From NCBI GenBank assembly GCA_017483465.1, contig JAFUWN010000049.1, forward strand, positions 1-57,206: a DNA stretch of 57,206 bases, written 5' to 3'. The first letter of the stretch is position 1. Each line of letters opens with the position of its first letter. Under the pieces are notes generated by a model. That model made no database searches, was not told the origin of the DNA, and was given only the letters and a program-made list of their open reading frames with translations. The DNA is from Oscillospiraceae bacterium. GTDB lineage: Bacteria > Bacillota > Clostridia > Oscillospirales > Ruminococcaceae. The position numbers and the translations under genes are program-made. Shown in pieces: positions 41,814 through 51,515 of the stretch.

Positions 41814-43070
41814 ATGTACAAAGATTTAATTGATACGATCGGCTATGTCGAAAGCGTTGACCCCGAAGTCGGTGCAGGTATGCAGAAAGAACTTGCCCGT
41901 CAGAAAAGAAACCTCGAACTGATCGCCAGCGAAAATATCGTTTCTCCGGCTGTTATGGCCGCAATGGGCAGCGTTCTGACAAACAAGTATGCAGAAGGCT
42001 ATCCGGGCAAGCGTTATTATGGCGGCTGTGAATGCGTGGATATTGTAGAGCAGATCGCTATTGACAGAGCATGTAAGCTGTTCGGTGCAAAATATGCCAA
42101 TGTACAGCCGCATTCCGGAGCACAGGCAAATACTGCCGTTTATGTGGCAGTACTCCAGCCCGGTGATACGGTTCTCGGTATGAGCCTGGATGACGGCGGT
42201 CATCTGACACACGGTTCACCGGTCAATATTTCCGGAAAATATTTCAACTTCGTTTCTTACGGACTTGATGACGAAACAGAAACAATTAATTATGATACTG
42301 TTCAGAAACTCGCTGAAGAACATCAGCCGAAACTGATCGTTGCCGGAGCTTCTGCTTATCCGAGAGCGATTGATTTCAAAAGATTATCTGAAATTGCAAA
42401 ATCTGTCAATGCCTTATTAATGGTAGATATGGCACATATTGCCGGACTGGTTGCCGCCGGTGTGCATGAATCTCCCGTGCCTTATGCCGATATTACGACG
42501 ACTACGACTCATAAAACACTCAGAGGCCCCAGAGGCGGTCTGATTCTCACCAATGACGAAGCATTGGCAAAGAAAATCAATTCTGCTGTATTCCCCGGCA
42601 CACAGGGCGGCCCTTTAATGCATGTCATTGCTGCAAAGGCGGTTTGCTTCGGTGAAGCTCTGAAACCGGAATTCAAGGAATATCAGAAAAAGATTGTCGA
42701 AAATGCCAAGGCTCTTGCTGATGGTCTGCTCAAGAGAGGGTTTAATCTGGTTTCCGGCGGTACAGATAATCATCTCATGCTGGTTGATCTGCGTCCGTTC
42801 AGCATTACCGGAAAGGAACTGGAGCATAGATTAGATGAAGTCTATATCACAGTCAATAAAAATGCAATCCACAAAGACCCTGAAAAGAAATTTGTCACCA
42901 GCGGTATCAGAATCGGTACTCCGGCAGTCACAACCAGAGGCCTCGGCGTGGAAGAAATGGACAAGATTGCAGAATATATCTATCTCTGTGCAACAGATTT
43001 CGAGAACAAAGCGGATGAAATCCGTGCAGGTGTGACAGAAATCTGCAATAAATTCCCGTTATATGAATAA
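41814..43070 (+). CDS. glyA: Serine hydroxymethyltransferase
   Basis: 418 residues from ATG 41814 (AAAGGAGAG upstream); the longer frame from 41727 would start inside the promoter. [54 protein letters not shown] and the PLP-lysine motif [14 protein letters not shown] are all present, and GTQGGPLMH follows. It interconverts serine and glycine with tetrahydrofolate, feeding one-carbon metabolism. The stop overlaps the start of a GNAT fragment. Confidence 0.96.
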   Translation: MYKDLIDTIGYVESVDPEVGAGMQKELARQKRNLELIASENIVSPAVMAAMGSVLTNKYAEGYPGKRYYGGCECVDIVEQIAIDRACKLFGAKYANVQPHSGAQANTAVYVAVLQPGDTVLGMSLDDGGHLTHGSPVNISGKYFNFVSYGLDDETETINYDTVQKLAEEHQPKLIVAGASAYPRAIDFKRLSEIAKSVNALLMVDMAHIAGLVAAGVHESPVPYADITTTTTHKTLRGPRGGLILTNDEALAKKINSAVFPGTQGGPLMHVIAAKAVCFGEALKPEFKEYQKKIVENAKALADGLLKRGFNLVSGGTDNHLMLVDLRPFSITGKELEHRLDEVYITVNKNAIHKDPEKKFVTSGIRIGTPAVTTRGLGVEEMDKIAEYIYLCATDFENKADEIRAGVTEICNKFPLYE

Positions 43071-43284
43071 TTTTAATCTTGAAACAGAAAGACTGTCAAT
43101 CCGCCGGTTTCTGCCGGCGGATGGCGGTGATCTGGCTGAAATTCTTACTGATTATGAAACGGTTTTCTATGAACCTTATGAGCCTTTTTCCGAACATCAG
43201 GCTGTTGCAGAAGCAGAGAAATTTTATCAGGATGAAAGTTTTTATTGTTTCTATGCCATGTTAAGAGATGAATTTTTGAAATGA
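43063..43284 (+). pseudogene. N-terminal fragment of a GNAT acetyltransferase
   Basis: 73 residues: NLETERLSIRRFLPADGGDL, ILTDYETVFYEPYEPF and AVAEAEKFYQDESFYCFYAM are the usual first third of RimJ/RimL-like acetyltransferases, but the acetyl-CoA-binding half is missing and no continuation is seen in other frames. Overlaps glyA by 8 nt. Probably a truncated remnant. Confidence 0.65.
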
Positions 43285-43297
43285 TATTCTGATTGAG

Positions 43298-43320
43298 GGC
43301 GGACTTGGTTCGCCTTTTCA
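43298..43320 (+). terminator. Terminator after glyA
   Basis: Stem GGCGGAC / GTTCGCC (43298-43304/43308-43314, one G-U pair), loop TTG, then TTTTCATTTTT. Confidence 0.6.
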
Positions 43321-43342
43321 TTTTTAAGAGGTGAGATGTTTC

Positions 43343-44314
43343 ATGCTATTCAGAAAAAACAAAAAACAGCAGGAAGATTCTGAAAAATTACAGGAGCTGT
43401 TGCAGGCATGGGAGATTCAGCTTCCGGAGAAAGAGAAGAAATCCGGTTTTCCGGAAACTTCTCTGAACGACTTTCCGAAAGCGGATTTCCCTGAAAGCGA
43501 ATCGAAATTAAATTCCCGGCCGGAAGCTTCTCCGGTGATTCTGAAAAAAGAAACACCGGAACAGAAAAAAATTTCCGTTCCGGAAAATGCCGGTCAGACG
43601 GATTTTGAAAAAGAACAGCATTTCAGAGCCGTTTTTCGGGAATACAGAGAAAAACAAACAGAAAAGAAAGATCTGCATACATGCCTGATGGATATCGGAG
43701 ATCCCGAGCTGGATAAGAAATTCAGACGGGAAGCAATTCAATATATGCATGGAACTGTACGGATATATTCTCCTGAATTTTTTATTTTGCTCACAGTTCT
43801 GGTTTTATTCGGCCTGAGCGTGATGTATCAGATTTTTACCTGCTTTTCCGTTCTGGCATTTGCCGCAGCTGCATTTCTGCTCTGGTATGCTTCCCGATGG
43901 AAACTCACATTCGATGGCAGTACTAACCGTTTTTCTTATCAGTCTCTGACTTGTCAGGAAATTTATTTTCATGCTTCTGAAATTGAAAGTATCCGGACGG
44001 AAAACAGCTTTCATATTTTTCAAAAAATACTGATTCTCTCCGTACACGGACAGGAAATACGGGTTGCTCTTGGTTTTCCGCAGAATGCCTCTGCCGGAAA
44101 TCAGGAAGCTTATTCCGGCGGATATTATCAGGCACATAAACTTCAGGAATATCTTGATTTTTATCAGTCTCTGCACGGAGATTTTTCTTATTCTCCTGTT
44201 CAGGCTGTGACCGTGCGGAAAAAATCAGATACTTCCAGCAAAGAAGAACTCATGAAGTTGCTGGCACAGTATCAGAAACAGATTGATGAGAAAAAGCAGA
44301 ATCAGAGGGAGTGA
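43343..44314 (+). CDS. Membrane protein with disordered N-terminal region
   Basis: About 323 residues from ATG 43343 (GAGGTG upstream; the GTG extension is that site). The first about 120 residues are charged and Pro/Glu/Lys-rich (LPEKEKKSGFPETSLNDFPK), then two closely spaced membrane helices (about 148-190: FFILLTVLVLFGLSVMYQIF and VLAFAAAAFLLWYA), then a beta-rich domain that could be PH-like (WKLTFDGSTNRFSYQSLTCQ, EIYFHASEIESIRTENSF). Function unknown. rarA follows 6 bp later, so they are likely co-transcribed. Confidence 0.65.
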   Translation: MLFRKNKKQQEDSEKLQELLQAWEIQLPEKEKKSGFPETSLNDFPKADFPESESKLNSRPEASPVILKKETPEQKKISVPENAGQTDFEKEQHFRAVFREYREKQTEKKDLHTCLMDIGDPELDKKFRREAIQYMHGTVRIYSPEFFILLTVLVLFGLSVMYQIFTCFSVLAFAAAAFLLWYASRWKLTFDGSTNRFSYQSLTCQEIYFHASEIESIRTENSFHIFQKILILSVHGQEIRVALGFPQNASAGNQEAYSGGYYQAHKLQEYLDFYQSLHGDFSYSPVQAVTVRKKSDTSSKEELMKLLAQYQKQIDEKKQNQRE

Positions 44315-44320
44315 AATACC

Positions 44321-45580
44321 ATGCCGTTAGCTGAACAGATCAGACCCAGAAGCCTGGAAGATGTTGTCGGACAGAGACATCTGCTTGCACCCGGAAAGCC
44401 ATTGAGAAAAATTATCGAAAGCGGACAGATTCCCAATATGATTTTTTATGGTTCATCCGGTATCGGAAAAACTACAGTCGCCCGCATTATCGCAGAAAAA
44501 ACAAATATGACCCTGCATATCCTGAACGGGACTCAGGCAGGAGTATCAGATATGAAATCTGTTTTTTCCGAAGTCGGAACGTTTGCAGGAATGCACGGAA
44601 TTTTATTATATCTCGATGAAATTCAGTATCTGAACAAAAAACAGCAGCAAAGTCTGCTGTCTTATATCGAAAACGGTGATATCACACTGATTGCTTCTAC
44701 TACGGAAAATCCCTATTTTGCTGTTTATAATGCCGTGATCAGCAGATGTACCGTATTTGAATTCAAGCCCGTAGAATTTGCAGAAATGAAAAAAGCTGTG
44801 GAAAGAGCGTTTGAAAAACTCAGTGATAAAAATCTTGCTCTGGAAGACGGTGTGACCGATCATATTGCACAGGGAAGCGGCGGAGATGTCCGCAAGGCAA
44901 TGAATGCCGTCGAGCTTTGTGCCCTGTCTGCCGAAGATACCGGAGAAGGCTATTTTTATATTTCTCTCGAAACCGCACAGCTCCTGACACAAAGAAGCAA
45001 TATGAAATATGACCGTGACGGCGATTCGCATTATGATATTTTATCCGCTTTGCAGAAGTCGATCCGGGGAAGTGATGAAAATGCCGCTCTGCATTATGCC
45101 GCAAGACTGATTCAGGCTGGAGATCTGCTGTCTCTGACAAGAAGATTACTGGTCATTGCTTCGGAAGATATCGGGTTAGCTTATCCGATGGCTGTACCAG
45201 TCGTCAAAGCCTGTGTGGATAATGCCTTGCAGTTAGGACTGCCGGAAGCCAGAATCCCCATTGCAGAAGCAATTGTTCTGCTTGCGACTGCTCCGAAATC
45301 AAACAGTGCTTATCTGGCTATGGATGCCGCTCTTGCTGATCTGGATAAATACGGAGCACTGGATTTCCCACGTCATTTGCAGAACCGCCATTTTGACGGC
45401 GAGGGAGCAGAAGTACACGGGCAGAATTATTTATATCCGCATGAGTATAAAAATCACTATGTCAGACAGCAGTATCTGCCGGATAAGATAAAAAATCATG
45501 TCTATTATCAGTTTGGAGAAAACAAACAGGAACAGGCCGCTCTTGCTTATCGGAAAAAGATTTTGTCTGAAAATTCATAA
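44321..45580 (+). CDS. rarA: Replication-associated recombination protein A (RarA/MgsA)
   Basis: 419 residues. MPLAEQIRPRSLEDVVGQRH, Walker A YGSSGIGKTTVA, Walker B LYLDEIQYLNKKQQQ, sensor IASTTENPYFAV, ISRC with the Arg finger, then SGGDVRKAMNAVEL and the C-terminal SEDIGLAYPMA and tetramerisation region. RarA is a clamp-loader-related AAA ATPase at stalled forks. All motifs intact. Confidence 0.93.
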   Translation: MPLAEQIRPRSLEDVVGQRHLLAPGKPLRKIIESGQIPNMIFYGSSGIGKTTVARIIAEKTNMTLHILNGTQAGVSDMKSVFSEVGTFAGMHGILLYLDEIQYLNKKQQQSLLSYIENGDITLIASTTENPYFAVYNAVISRCTVFEFKPVEFAEMKKAVERAFEKLSDKNLALEDGVTDHIAQGSGGDVRKAMNAVELCALSAEDTGEGYFYISLETAQLLTQRSNMKYDRDGDSHYDILSALQKSIRGSDENAALHYAARLIQAGDLLSLTRRLLVIASEDIGLAYPMAVPVVKACVDNALQLGLPEARIPIAEAIVLLATAPKSNSAYLAMDAALADLDKYGALDFPRHLQNRHFDGEGAEVHGQNYLYPHEYKNHYVRQQYLPDKIKNHVYYQFGENKQEQAALAYRKKILSENS

Positions 45581-45664
45581 TTTGTTCACAAATACAGAAT
45601 CAAAATATGCTATAATAAAATGCGTACTGTAAAATACAATCTTCTGAAAGGATGATGAATCAAA

Positions 45665-46861
45665 ATGAATCAAAATTATGATGATCTCAGCTTTACGACA
45701 AGGGCAATTCATGTCGGAAATGAAGCCGATTCTGCTACCGGTGCGATCGAACCGGCTGTCTATATGGCGAACAGTTTTCTTCTGCCGTATGACGCTTCCC
45801 AGATGAACTGGTCTGCCAGCGAAGCAAATATCTATACCAGAAACGGCGGTGTCAACCAGGGAATGCTGGAAAAGAAAATCGCCAATCTCGAGGGCGGTGA
45901 GGACTGTGTGGTACTTGCTTCCGGTGTGGCAGCGTTGTCGGCTCTGTTCTTCACAAAGCTGAAAAAAGGCGATCATGTGATTTTCTCAACTGTGACATAT
46001 ATTGCCACTTACAGAATTTTCAACGAACTCTGGAATGACAAGTGGGGCATTGAAACTTCTATCGTAGACTGTACCGATCTGGAAGCAATTAAAAAAGCCA
46101 TCCGGCCGAATACAAAATTAATCCATTTCGAGACACCCGGCAATCCGACTCTCTGTATCTGCGATATTGAAGCAATTGTGAAACTGGCTCATGAACATGG
46201 TATTTTGGTTTCTGCGGATAATACATTCTCATCGCCGTATAATACAAGGCCGGTGGAATACGGTGTGGATTTCGTTGTCGAGAGCCTGACAAAATATATC
46301 AACGGTCACGGCGATTCCATGGGCGGTGCGATCATCGGTGCTCATGAAGATATGGAGAAAATCCGCTATCAGGCACAAGTCAACATCGGCGGCTGTATCA
46401 GCCCGTTCAATGCATGGCTGATTCAGAGAGGCTGTACGACATTTCCGCTCAGAATGCAGGTGCATAACGACAATGCCCTTGCGGTTGCTGAATGGCTCGA
46501 ACGTCAGCCCTGTGTCAGCTTCGTGGCCTATCCGGGTCTGAAATCCCATAAGGGTCATGAACTCGCCAGAAAGCAGATGAAACACGGCTTCGGCGGTGTG
46601 CTGAGCTTTGGTCTGCACGGTGAACATGATTTATATAACAGAGTCGTGACACATCTGAATATTTTCACATCTGCCGTATCTCTGGGGAATGCCGCTTCTC
46701 TGATCGTATTTCTGGGCGAGGATGACGAAAGAATGTATCTCTATCCGGAAGAATTTCACGGCGGTTTCTATCGTGTTGCAATCGGCATTGAAGATAAGAA
46801 CGATCTGATTCATGATCTGAAACAGGCTTTTGAAGCAGAAGGCCTCGAAACAGCGGACTGA
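45665..46861 (+). CDS. PLP-dependent Cys/Met metabolism enzyme
   Basis: 398 residues. FTTRAIHVGNEADSATGAIE, YTRNGGVNQGMLEKKIANLE, VVLASGVAALSA, HFETPGNPTL, ADNTFSSPYNTRPVEYGVD and the PLP-lysine motif VESLTKYINGHGD place it among cystathionine gamma-synthase, methionine gamma-lyase and O-acetylhomoserine sulfhydrylase-like enzymes. The exact reaction is not decided by the motifs. It is expressed alone, with a terminator downstream; homoserine dehydrogenase elsewhere in the window supplies homoserine for this kind of chemistry. Confidence 0.82.
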   Translation: MNQNYDDLSFTTRAIHVGNEADSATGAIEPAVYMANSFLLPYDASQMNWSASEANIYTRNGGVNQGMLEKKIANLEGGEDCVVLASGVAALSALFFTKLKKGDHVIFSTVTYIATYRIFNELWNDKWGIETSIVDCTDLEAIKKAIRPNTKLIHFETPGNPTLCICDIEAIVKLAHEHGILVSADNTFSSPYNTRPVEYGVDFVVESLTKYINGHGDSMGGAIIGAHEDMEKIRYQAQVNIGGCISPFNAWLIQRGCTTFPLRMQVHNDNALAVAEWLERQPCVSFVAYPGLKSHKGHELARKQMKHGFGGVLSFGLHGEHDLYNRVVTHLNIFTSAVSLGNAASLIVFLGEDDERMYLYPEEFHGGFYRVAIGIEDKNDLIHDLKQAFEAEGLETAD

Positions 46862-46876
46862 TTCACAGCATAAAAA

Positions 46877-46907
46877 AATTCCCCTGCCGTATGACAGGGG
46901 ATTTTTC
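46877..46907. terminator. Bidirectional terminator
   Basis: Stem CCCCTG / CAGGGG (46881-46886/46895-46900) with A- and T-rich flanks, between convergent genes. Confidence 0.75.
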
Positions 46908-46925
46908 TTGTTTCATTACTGAAAA

Positions 46926-47756
46926 TTATTCCTGATTGGTTGTCATGGTAATGCCGGAAGTTTCGCCTTCTTTTTCATAGAAAGGAACAGCGTCACGGAG
47001 TGCGGCTGCACCGAATTTGTTTGCAGTCGGAACAATTGCCAGTTCTACATTACGCAGATGAGGCTTTGCAACCTGTGCAATGCCGTCAAACAGTTCCTTG
47101 ATGGCAGTGTCACCGCCGGAAACATCAGTGTCTACGACAAGCAGGAAGTTCGGGTTCGGCTTGTCTTCACGCTTCATCACACGCAGATAAGCTTTCTTGA
47201 TTTCCGGCTTGGCTGCCAGATACGGCTTGAGAGCTTCCAGAAGTTCTGTCGGTTCTTCTTTGAGTGTGCCGATCTGAATCTGTGTACCGGGAGCAATTGC
47301 CTCAGTATTCAGAATTTTGTGCAGACTTTCTTCCGGAATCATGATATTCTGACCGAACGGATTGACAACTGCACCGGCAATGTTATTTTCCGGATTTCTT
47401 TTCATGAATTCGCATAAATCTCTGTAAGAGAGGGCAGCAAGCTGATGATTGTTTGATTCCTGCCATTTGCGGAGTTCACCGATATCGGTAAACAGGGGGA
47501 AATATTTCTGACCCTCTGCGTTGTTGAACAGGACGAAGCTGATTTTGGGCTGGTCTACGAGCTGGATATTGCCGCTTGCGTCGGCCTGTGCCTGCTGTTC
47601 TGTCTGGATATTCGCCGGAACGAGGAAACGGGCAGCTTTCAGATGATTGACGAAAGTCACTTCTGTTTTCTGGTTGCGTTCCTGTTTCATAGCGTCCATA
47701 GCCTGTACGAGAGCCGGGTTGGTAATCGGCTGCTGACTCTGTTTAATTTCTGCCAA
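46926..47756 (-). CDS. SseB-family protein
   Basis: About 276 residues from a TTG start at 47756 that has GAGGTG 6 nt upstream; the longer frame only adds promoter-leader sequence. SseB N-terminal domain features: NPALVQAMDAMKQERNQKTE, ARFLVPANI, KISFVLFNNAEGQKYFPLFT, LRKWQESNNHQLAALSYRDL, GAVVNPFGQNIMIPEESLHK; the C-terminal SseB_C-like half follows (IQIGTLKEEPTELLEALKPY). The function of the family (enhanced serine sensitivity) is poorly defined. Confidence 0.82.
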   Translation of the reverse strand: MAEIKQSQQPITNPALVQAMDAMKQERNQKTEVTFVNHLKAARFLVPANIQTEQQAQADASGNIQLVDQPKISFVLFNNAEGQKYFPLFTDIGELRKWQESNNHQLAALSYRDLCEFMKRNPENNIAGAVVNPFGQNIMIPEESLHKILNTEAIAPGTQIQIGTLKEEPTELLEALKPYLAAKPEIKKAYLRVMKREDKPNPNFLLVVDTDVSGGDTAIKELFDGIAQVAKPHLRNVELAIVPTANKFGAAALRDAVPFYEKEGETSGITMTTNQE

Positions 47757-47927
47757 GATATTCACCTCATTAATATTTTCAAAACTCACATGGAACAGCA
47801 ATAATTTATTCCATGGCTTTATGATGATTACTATTATATCATAAATTCACAAAAAAAGCAAGTGTTTTTTATAAATTTTTAAAAATATTTTTTACAGAGC
47901 CGGAAAGGGGCTGAAAAAAATGAAAAA

Positions 47928-47952
47928 TCAGGAGTGCATAACCGGACTCCTG
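47928..47952. terminator. Terminator after rpmB
   Basis: Stem TCAGGAGT / ACTCCTGA (47928-47935/47945-47952) with A-rich flank that reads as T-run on the minus strand. Confidence 0.7.
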
Positions 47953-47979
47953 ATCATTTTTCATTTCGCAATGTAGGAA

Positions 47980-48165
47980 TTACGCACGCTCCACCTTGCC
48001 GGAACGCAGACATCTGGAGCATACATAGATGTGACAGGGAGAACCCTTTACAATTGCCTTGACACGCTGTACGTTCGGTTTCCAGGTTCTGTTTGTTGCT
48101 CTGTGGGAATGAGAAACCTTATTGCCGAAAGTAACACCTTTGCCGCAAACTGCACATTTTGCCAT
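47980..48165 (-). CDS. rpmB: 50S ribosomal protein L28
   Basis: 61 residues from ATG 48165 (GGGAGGTGTAG upstream); the extension to 48186 is the ribosome site. MAKCAVCGKGVTFGNKVSHS, RTWKPNVQRV and the C-terminal VCSRCLRSGKVERA identify L28. The four cysteines (CAVC and CSRC) mark the zinc-binding C+ form. Transcribed alone, as is usual. Confidence 0.96.
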   Translation of the reverse strand: MAKCAVCGKGVTFGNKVSHSHRATNRTWKPNVQRVKAIVKGSPCHIYVCSRCLRSGKVERA

Positions 48166-48307
48166 TGAACTACACCTCCCTTTCATTCATGAAAACGTGT
48201 GAAAACACTTATGTGATATATTATAACACAGATTCTGAAAAAAAGCAAGAGTTTTTTCAAAATTTTTTAAAAAATATTTTTATACGCAAATTTTATGGAA
48301 AATAGGC

Positions 48308-48336
48308 TTGCAATGTTCTGTGATTTGTAGTATAAT
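48308..48336 (+). promoter_or_regulatory. Promoter of the M50-scpAB operon
   Basis: TTGCAA (48308-48313), 17-nt spacer, TATAAT (48331-48336). Confidence 0.7.
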
Positions 48337-48373
48337 AGAATAGTGTATTTGAACAGAAAGGAGCCTGATTTTT

Positions 48374-48988
48374 TTGAGTGCTGATAAAATTATTGAATAT
48401 CTGGTGCGTGTGATGATTATTCTGCTGATCAATCCGCTGCATGAATGTGCTCACGCATGGGCGGCTTATAAGCTCGGTGATGATACGGCAAAAAATGAAG
48501 GCAGAATGACAGTCTCGCCGCTGGCACATATCGACCCGTTCGGAGCATTGCTGCTGCTGTTCTGCGGTTTTGGCTGGGCAAAGCCTGTTCCGGTGAATCC
48601 GAATCATTTCGGGAATCCCAGAAAAGGTATGATGATCACGGCCATTGCAGGACCTTTGTCAAATCTGCTTGCGGCCTTTGCAGGAATGTTTGCATTCAGA
48701 ATCTTTTTCAGTACAGAAATTCTGCGGACTGTGTTTTATTATTTTACAGTGATTAATATTAATTTATGTGTGTTTAATATGATTCCCGTCCCGCCGCTGG
48801 ACGGTTCGAGAGTCCTGACATATTTCCTGCCGCCGAATGCTGCCATCTGGTTTATGAGAAATCAGAGATATTTTTACGGTGTTGTCATGCTGCTTATGGT
48901 AACAGGGCTTCTGAGTGTGCCGCTGTCGTATTTATCCAATCTGGTATTTAAATTATTGCTTTTCATGACGGGACTGATCGCCCCATGA
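48374..48988 (+). CDS. Site-2 protease-like M50 metallopeptidase
   Basis: 204 residues with a TTG start (AAAGGAG upstream). The zinc motif HECAH follows the first hydrophobic stretch, and the second motif NMIPVPPLDGSRVL includes the conserved Asp; about five membrane segments. Compact M50B rhomboid-like S2P family members such as this are common in Firmicutes, but substrates are unknown. It is the first gene of an operon continuing into scpA by a 4-nt overlap. Confidence 0.85.
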   Translation: MSADKIIEYLVRVMIILLINPLHECAHAWAAYKLGDDTAKNEGRMTVSPLAHIDPFGALLLLFCGFGWAKPVPVNPNHFGNPRKGMMITAIAGPLSNLLAAFAGMFAFRIFFSTEILRTVFYYFTVININLCVFNMIPVPPLDGSRVLTYFLPPNAAIWFMRNQRYFYGVVMLLMVTGLLSVPLSYLSNLVFKLLLFMTGLIAP

Positions 48989-49713
48989 CAGAAATCAAGT
49001 TTAAATTAGATGTCTTCGAGGGACCTCTTGATCTGCTTCTGCACCTGATTTCCAAACATCAGCTGAATATCCATGATATTGAAATCACAAAATTATTAGA
49101 GCAGTATTTATTATATATTGATACCGCAAGACAGCAGAATCTTGAACTTGCCGGAGAATTTCTCGAAATGGCCGCCAGACTGGTCTGGATTAAGACCGTT
49201 TCTCTCCTCCCGAAACCGGAAGAAGCAGAAAAAGCCAGGCAGGAATTACAGGGGTCTCTGATCGAATATGCCCTCGCTCAGGCGGCCGCCAGACAGCTCA
49301 GAGAATGTTTTATCGCTGATGATATTTTCGTCCGCAAGCCCCTGAAACTTCCTAAAATTCAGCAGACTTATCAGCTCCGGCATTCTCCGGACAGACTCGC
49401 AGAAATCTTCGCTCAGATCGGCAGGGAACGCATGAACGGCCGCCTGCTTTCTGATAAAATTACAGATACTGTCACACAGGCAAAAACAGTCTCTGTGATC
49501 TCCAAAGTCGTCTTTATTTTAAGACAGCTCTATGACGGAAAATCGGTTTCTGTCGATTCGCTCTATGACGGTGTGACAGACCGTTCTGCCAGAGTTGCCA
49601 CTTTTCTTGCTGTGCTGGAACTGACACGCTTCGGCAGAATTTCCCTCAATGAAGATAACACACGCCTGACAATATGTGAGAAATCCCGGAAAAAGGACGG
49701 TGACAGCGTATGA
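48985..49713 (+). CDS. scpA: Segregation and condensation protein A
   Basis: 242 residues. FKLDVFEGPLDLLLHLISKH, then ISDITKLLEQYL-like IEITKLLEQYLLYI, LELAGEFLEMAARLVWIKT and the C-terminal winged-helix VATFLAVLELTRFGRISL. ScpA is the kleisin bridging SMC heads for chromosome segregation. ATGA overlaps on both sides link it with the M50 protease and scpB. Confidence 0.94.
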   Translation: MTEIKFKLDVFEGPLDLLLHLISKHQLNIHDIEITKLLEQYLLYIDTARQQNLELAGEFLEMAARLVWIKTVSLLPKPEEAEKARQELQGSLIEYALAQAAARQLRECFIADDIFVRKPLKLPKIQQTYQLRHSPDRLAEIFAQIGRERMNGRLLSDKITDTVTQAKTVSVISKVVFILRQLYDGKSVSVDSLYDGVTDRSARVATFLAVLELTRFGRISLNEDNTRLTICEKSRKKDGDSV

Positions 49714-50279
49714 CAGAAGAAGAAAGCAAACTCTGTGCAATGGCAGAAGCAATTCTGTTTGCTTCCGGTGAACCGGTCGAGAGTTCCCGGTTTTCACAGG
49801 CTCTCGGCGTTTCCGAACAGGAAGTCTCTGAACTCATGCAGAAATTGATTCAGCGTTATGCAGAATCAGAATCCGCTTTGCAGATTCTGCATTTGGAACA
49901 TGCCTATCAGCTGGCTGTCCGGCAGGAATTTGCTCCGGTCATCCGGACAGCCATGGAATCCAGACGAATGCAGCCGCTCTCGAATGCGGCAATGGAAACC
50001 CTGACGATTATTGCCTATAATCAGCCCGTCAGCAAGGGCTTTGTCGAGCGTGTGCGAGGCATTGACAGTTCTTCTGTAGTGAATTCTCTTGCCGATAAAG
50101 GCCTTGTGGAAGAAGCCGGAAGAATTGATGTTCCCGGACATCCGATCGGCTACCGGACAACAGATTTGTTTCTCAGAGTGTTCGGCCTGCATTCGCTTGC
50201 CGAACTGCCTGACCCTCATCCGGCCGATTCCGGTGAGAAATTCACCGGAGAACTGACAGAACAGGATGTGTCTTCATGA
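49710..50279 (+). CDS. scpB: Segregation and condensation protein B
   Basis: 189 residues. AMAEAILFASGEPVESSRFS, YQLAVRQEFAPVIRTAM, NAAMETLTIIAYNQPVSKGF, VERVRGIDSSSVVNSLADKG and GHPIGYRTTDLFLRVFGLHS are standard ScpB double winged-helix motifs. It dimerises and binds ScpA. Stop and start overlap with the DUF2953 gene downstream (ATGA). Confidence 0.94.
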   Translation: MTEEESKLCAMAEAILFASGEPVESSRFSQALGVSEQEVSELMQKLIQRYAESESALQILHLEHAYQLAVRQEFAPVIRTAMESRRMQPLSNAAMETLTIIAYNQPVSKGFVERVRGIDSSSVVNSLADKGLVEEAGRIDVPGHPIGYRTTDLFLRVFGLHSLAELPDPHPADSGEKFTGELTEQDVSS

Positions 50280-50977
50280 TGATCATGCTCGGTATTCTGA
50301 AATCTGTATTTAAAATTTTTTTAATTATTTTATCAGCTGTTTTAATATTGATAATTATTCTCTGTCTGACAAGCGTATCTGTCAGGCTGAGTTTCTGGGA
50401 TGAAAAATTTGACTGGAGTGTCCGGTATCTCGGATTGAAAATTCTTCCCCGTAAGAAAAAAGATTCTGATACAGATACAAAAGAGAAAGAAAAGAAACAG
50501 AAAAAAGAAAAAAATACAGAAAATCAGAAAATAAAATCAGAGCAGAAAGCTCAGAAATTGCTGATGGATAAAATCTGGGAAAAAATGCAGAAATTCGTCA
50601 GCCGGATGGATATGGCCGGAAGTGCCGCCGCCGCTTTGCTGCCGGCTCTGACCGCCCTCGGAAAGGCGGTTACATGGTATGCCGTCGAAACAGATATTCT
50701 TGTTGCTGATGAAGACGCTGCTGTCTGTGCCAGAAATTACGGCCTGATACAGACCGCCGTGCAGAATCTTCTGAGTCAGGCAGGAAATTATATTCATGTA
50801 AAACGTAAAAAAATTAAAATTCAGTATGATTTTATTCAGGATAAGAGTAGTTATCAATTCCGGTGCAGAGTAAAACTCCAGATCGGAAAAACCATCGGAG
50901 CAGCCCTTGTCTTTCTCTGGTATTATCTCAAGGACAGAAGAAAGGCCGGAAAAGCTGTCATCCGTCAAAAATTATAA
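50276..50977 (+). CDS. DUF2953 membrane-anchored protein
   Basis: 233 residues. One N-terminal membrane helix (residues about 5-30, FKIFLIILSAVLILIIILC), SVRLSFWDEKFDWSVRYLGL, a Lys/Glu-rich linker (KKKDSDTDTKEKEKKQKKEK) and a C-terminal region ending QFRCRVKLQIGKTIGAALV, as in DUF2953/YtfI proteins. In Bacillus, ytfI and ytfJ are adjacent, and the same order is kept here with gerW/ytfJ next. Confidence 0.78.
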   Translation: MMIMLGILKSVFKIFLIILSAVLILIIILCLTSVSVRLSFWDEKFDWSVRYLGLKILPRKKKDSDTDTKEKEKKQKKEKNTENQKIKSEQKAQKLLMDKIWEKMQKFVSRMDMAGSAAAALLPALTALGKAVTWYAVETDILVADEDAAVCARNYGLIQTAVQNLLSQAGNYIHVKRKKIKIQYDFIQDKSSYQFRCRVKLQIGKTIGAALVFLWYYLKDRRKAGKAVIRQKL

Positions 50978-51010
50978 GCAGCGGCAAAGCCGCAGTAAGG
51001 AGCTATGACT

Positions 51011-51457
51011 ATGAGTGAACATGCAGTAAACGGCTTTATCGGTGTCAGTGTGGAAAAAATCCGCAGTATGGTAGATACAGATACTATGATCGGCAATCCG
51101 ATTTCATGCGGAGAGGGGATTACTGTGATTCCGATCTCGAAAATTTCTGTCGGATTTGCTTCCGGCGGTTCCGATCTGCCGACCCGTACCAATAAAGAAT
51201 ATTTCGCCGGCGGTGCCGGTGCCGGTATGAGCGTGAAGCCCGTCGGCTTTCTGGTCGTGAATCACGGTGAAGTCCGTATGGTACAGATGTCCGAAAAAGG
51301 CGGGGACAGTGCCTCGGCAATTATGGATAAAATTCCGGAGCTTCTCGATAAAGTCGGAAGTATGCTTTCCAAAGACAAGAAAGAAAAAGTAAAAGTCCGT
51401 AAAACAGAAAAATCAGAAACCCCGGAAGAAGCCGAAACCCCGGAAACTGATTCATAA
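51011..51457 (+). CDS. ytfJ: GerW family sporulation protein YtfJ
   Basis: About 149 residues from ATG 51011 (AAGGAG 8 nt upstream). IRSMVDTDTMIGNPISCGEG, TVIPISKISVGFASGGSDLP, GGAGAGMSVKPVGFLVVNHG and VRMVQM are the family core; the tail is charged and Pro/Glu-rich. In Bacillus it affects germination with particular nutrients; in this lineage it occurs also in poor spore-formers. Co-directional with the preceding DUF2953 gene. Confidence 0.9.
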   Translation: MSEHAVNGFIGVSVEKIRSMVDTDTMIGNPISCGEGITVIPISKISVGFASGGSDLPTRTNKEYFAGGAGAGMSVKPVGFLVVNHGEVRMVQMSEKGGDSASAIMDKIPELLDKVGSMLSKDKKEKVKVRKTEKSETPEEAETPETDS

Positions 51458-51515
51458 AACAGGCTTTGTCCGCATATACTCTGTCATAAAAATCTGAATG
51501 CCGGAGGTATGCCGA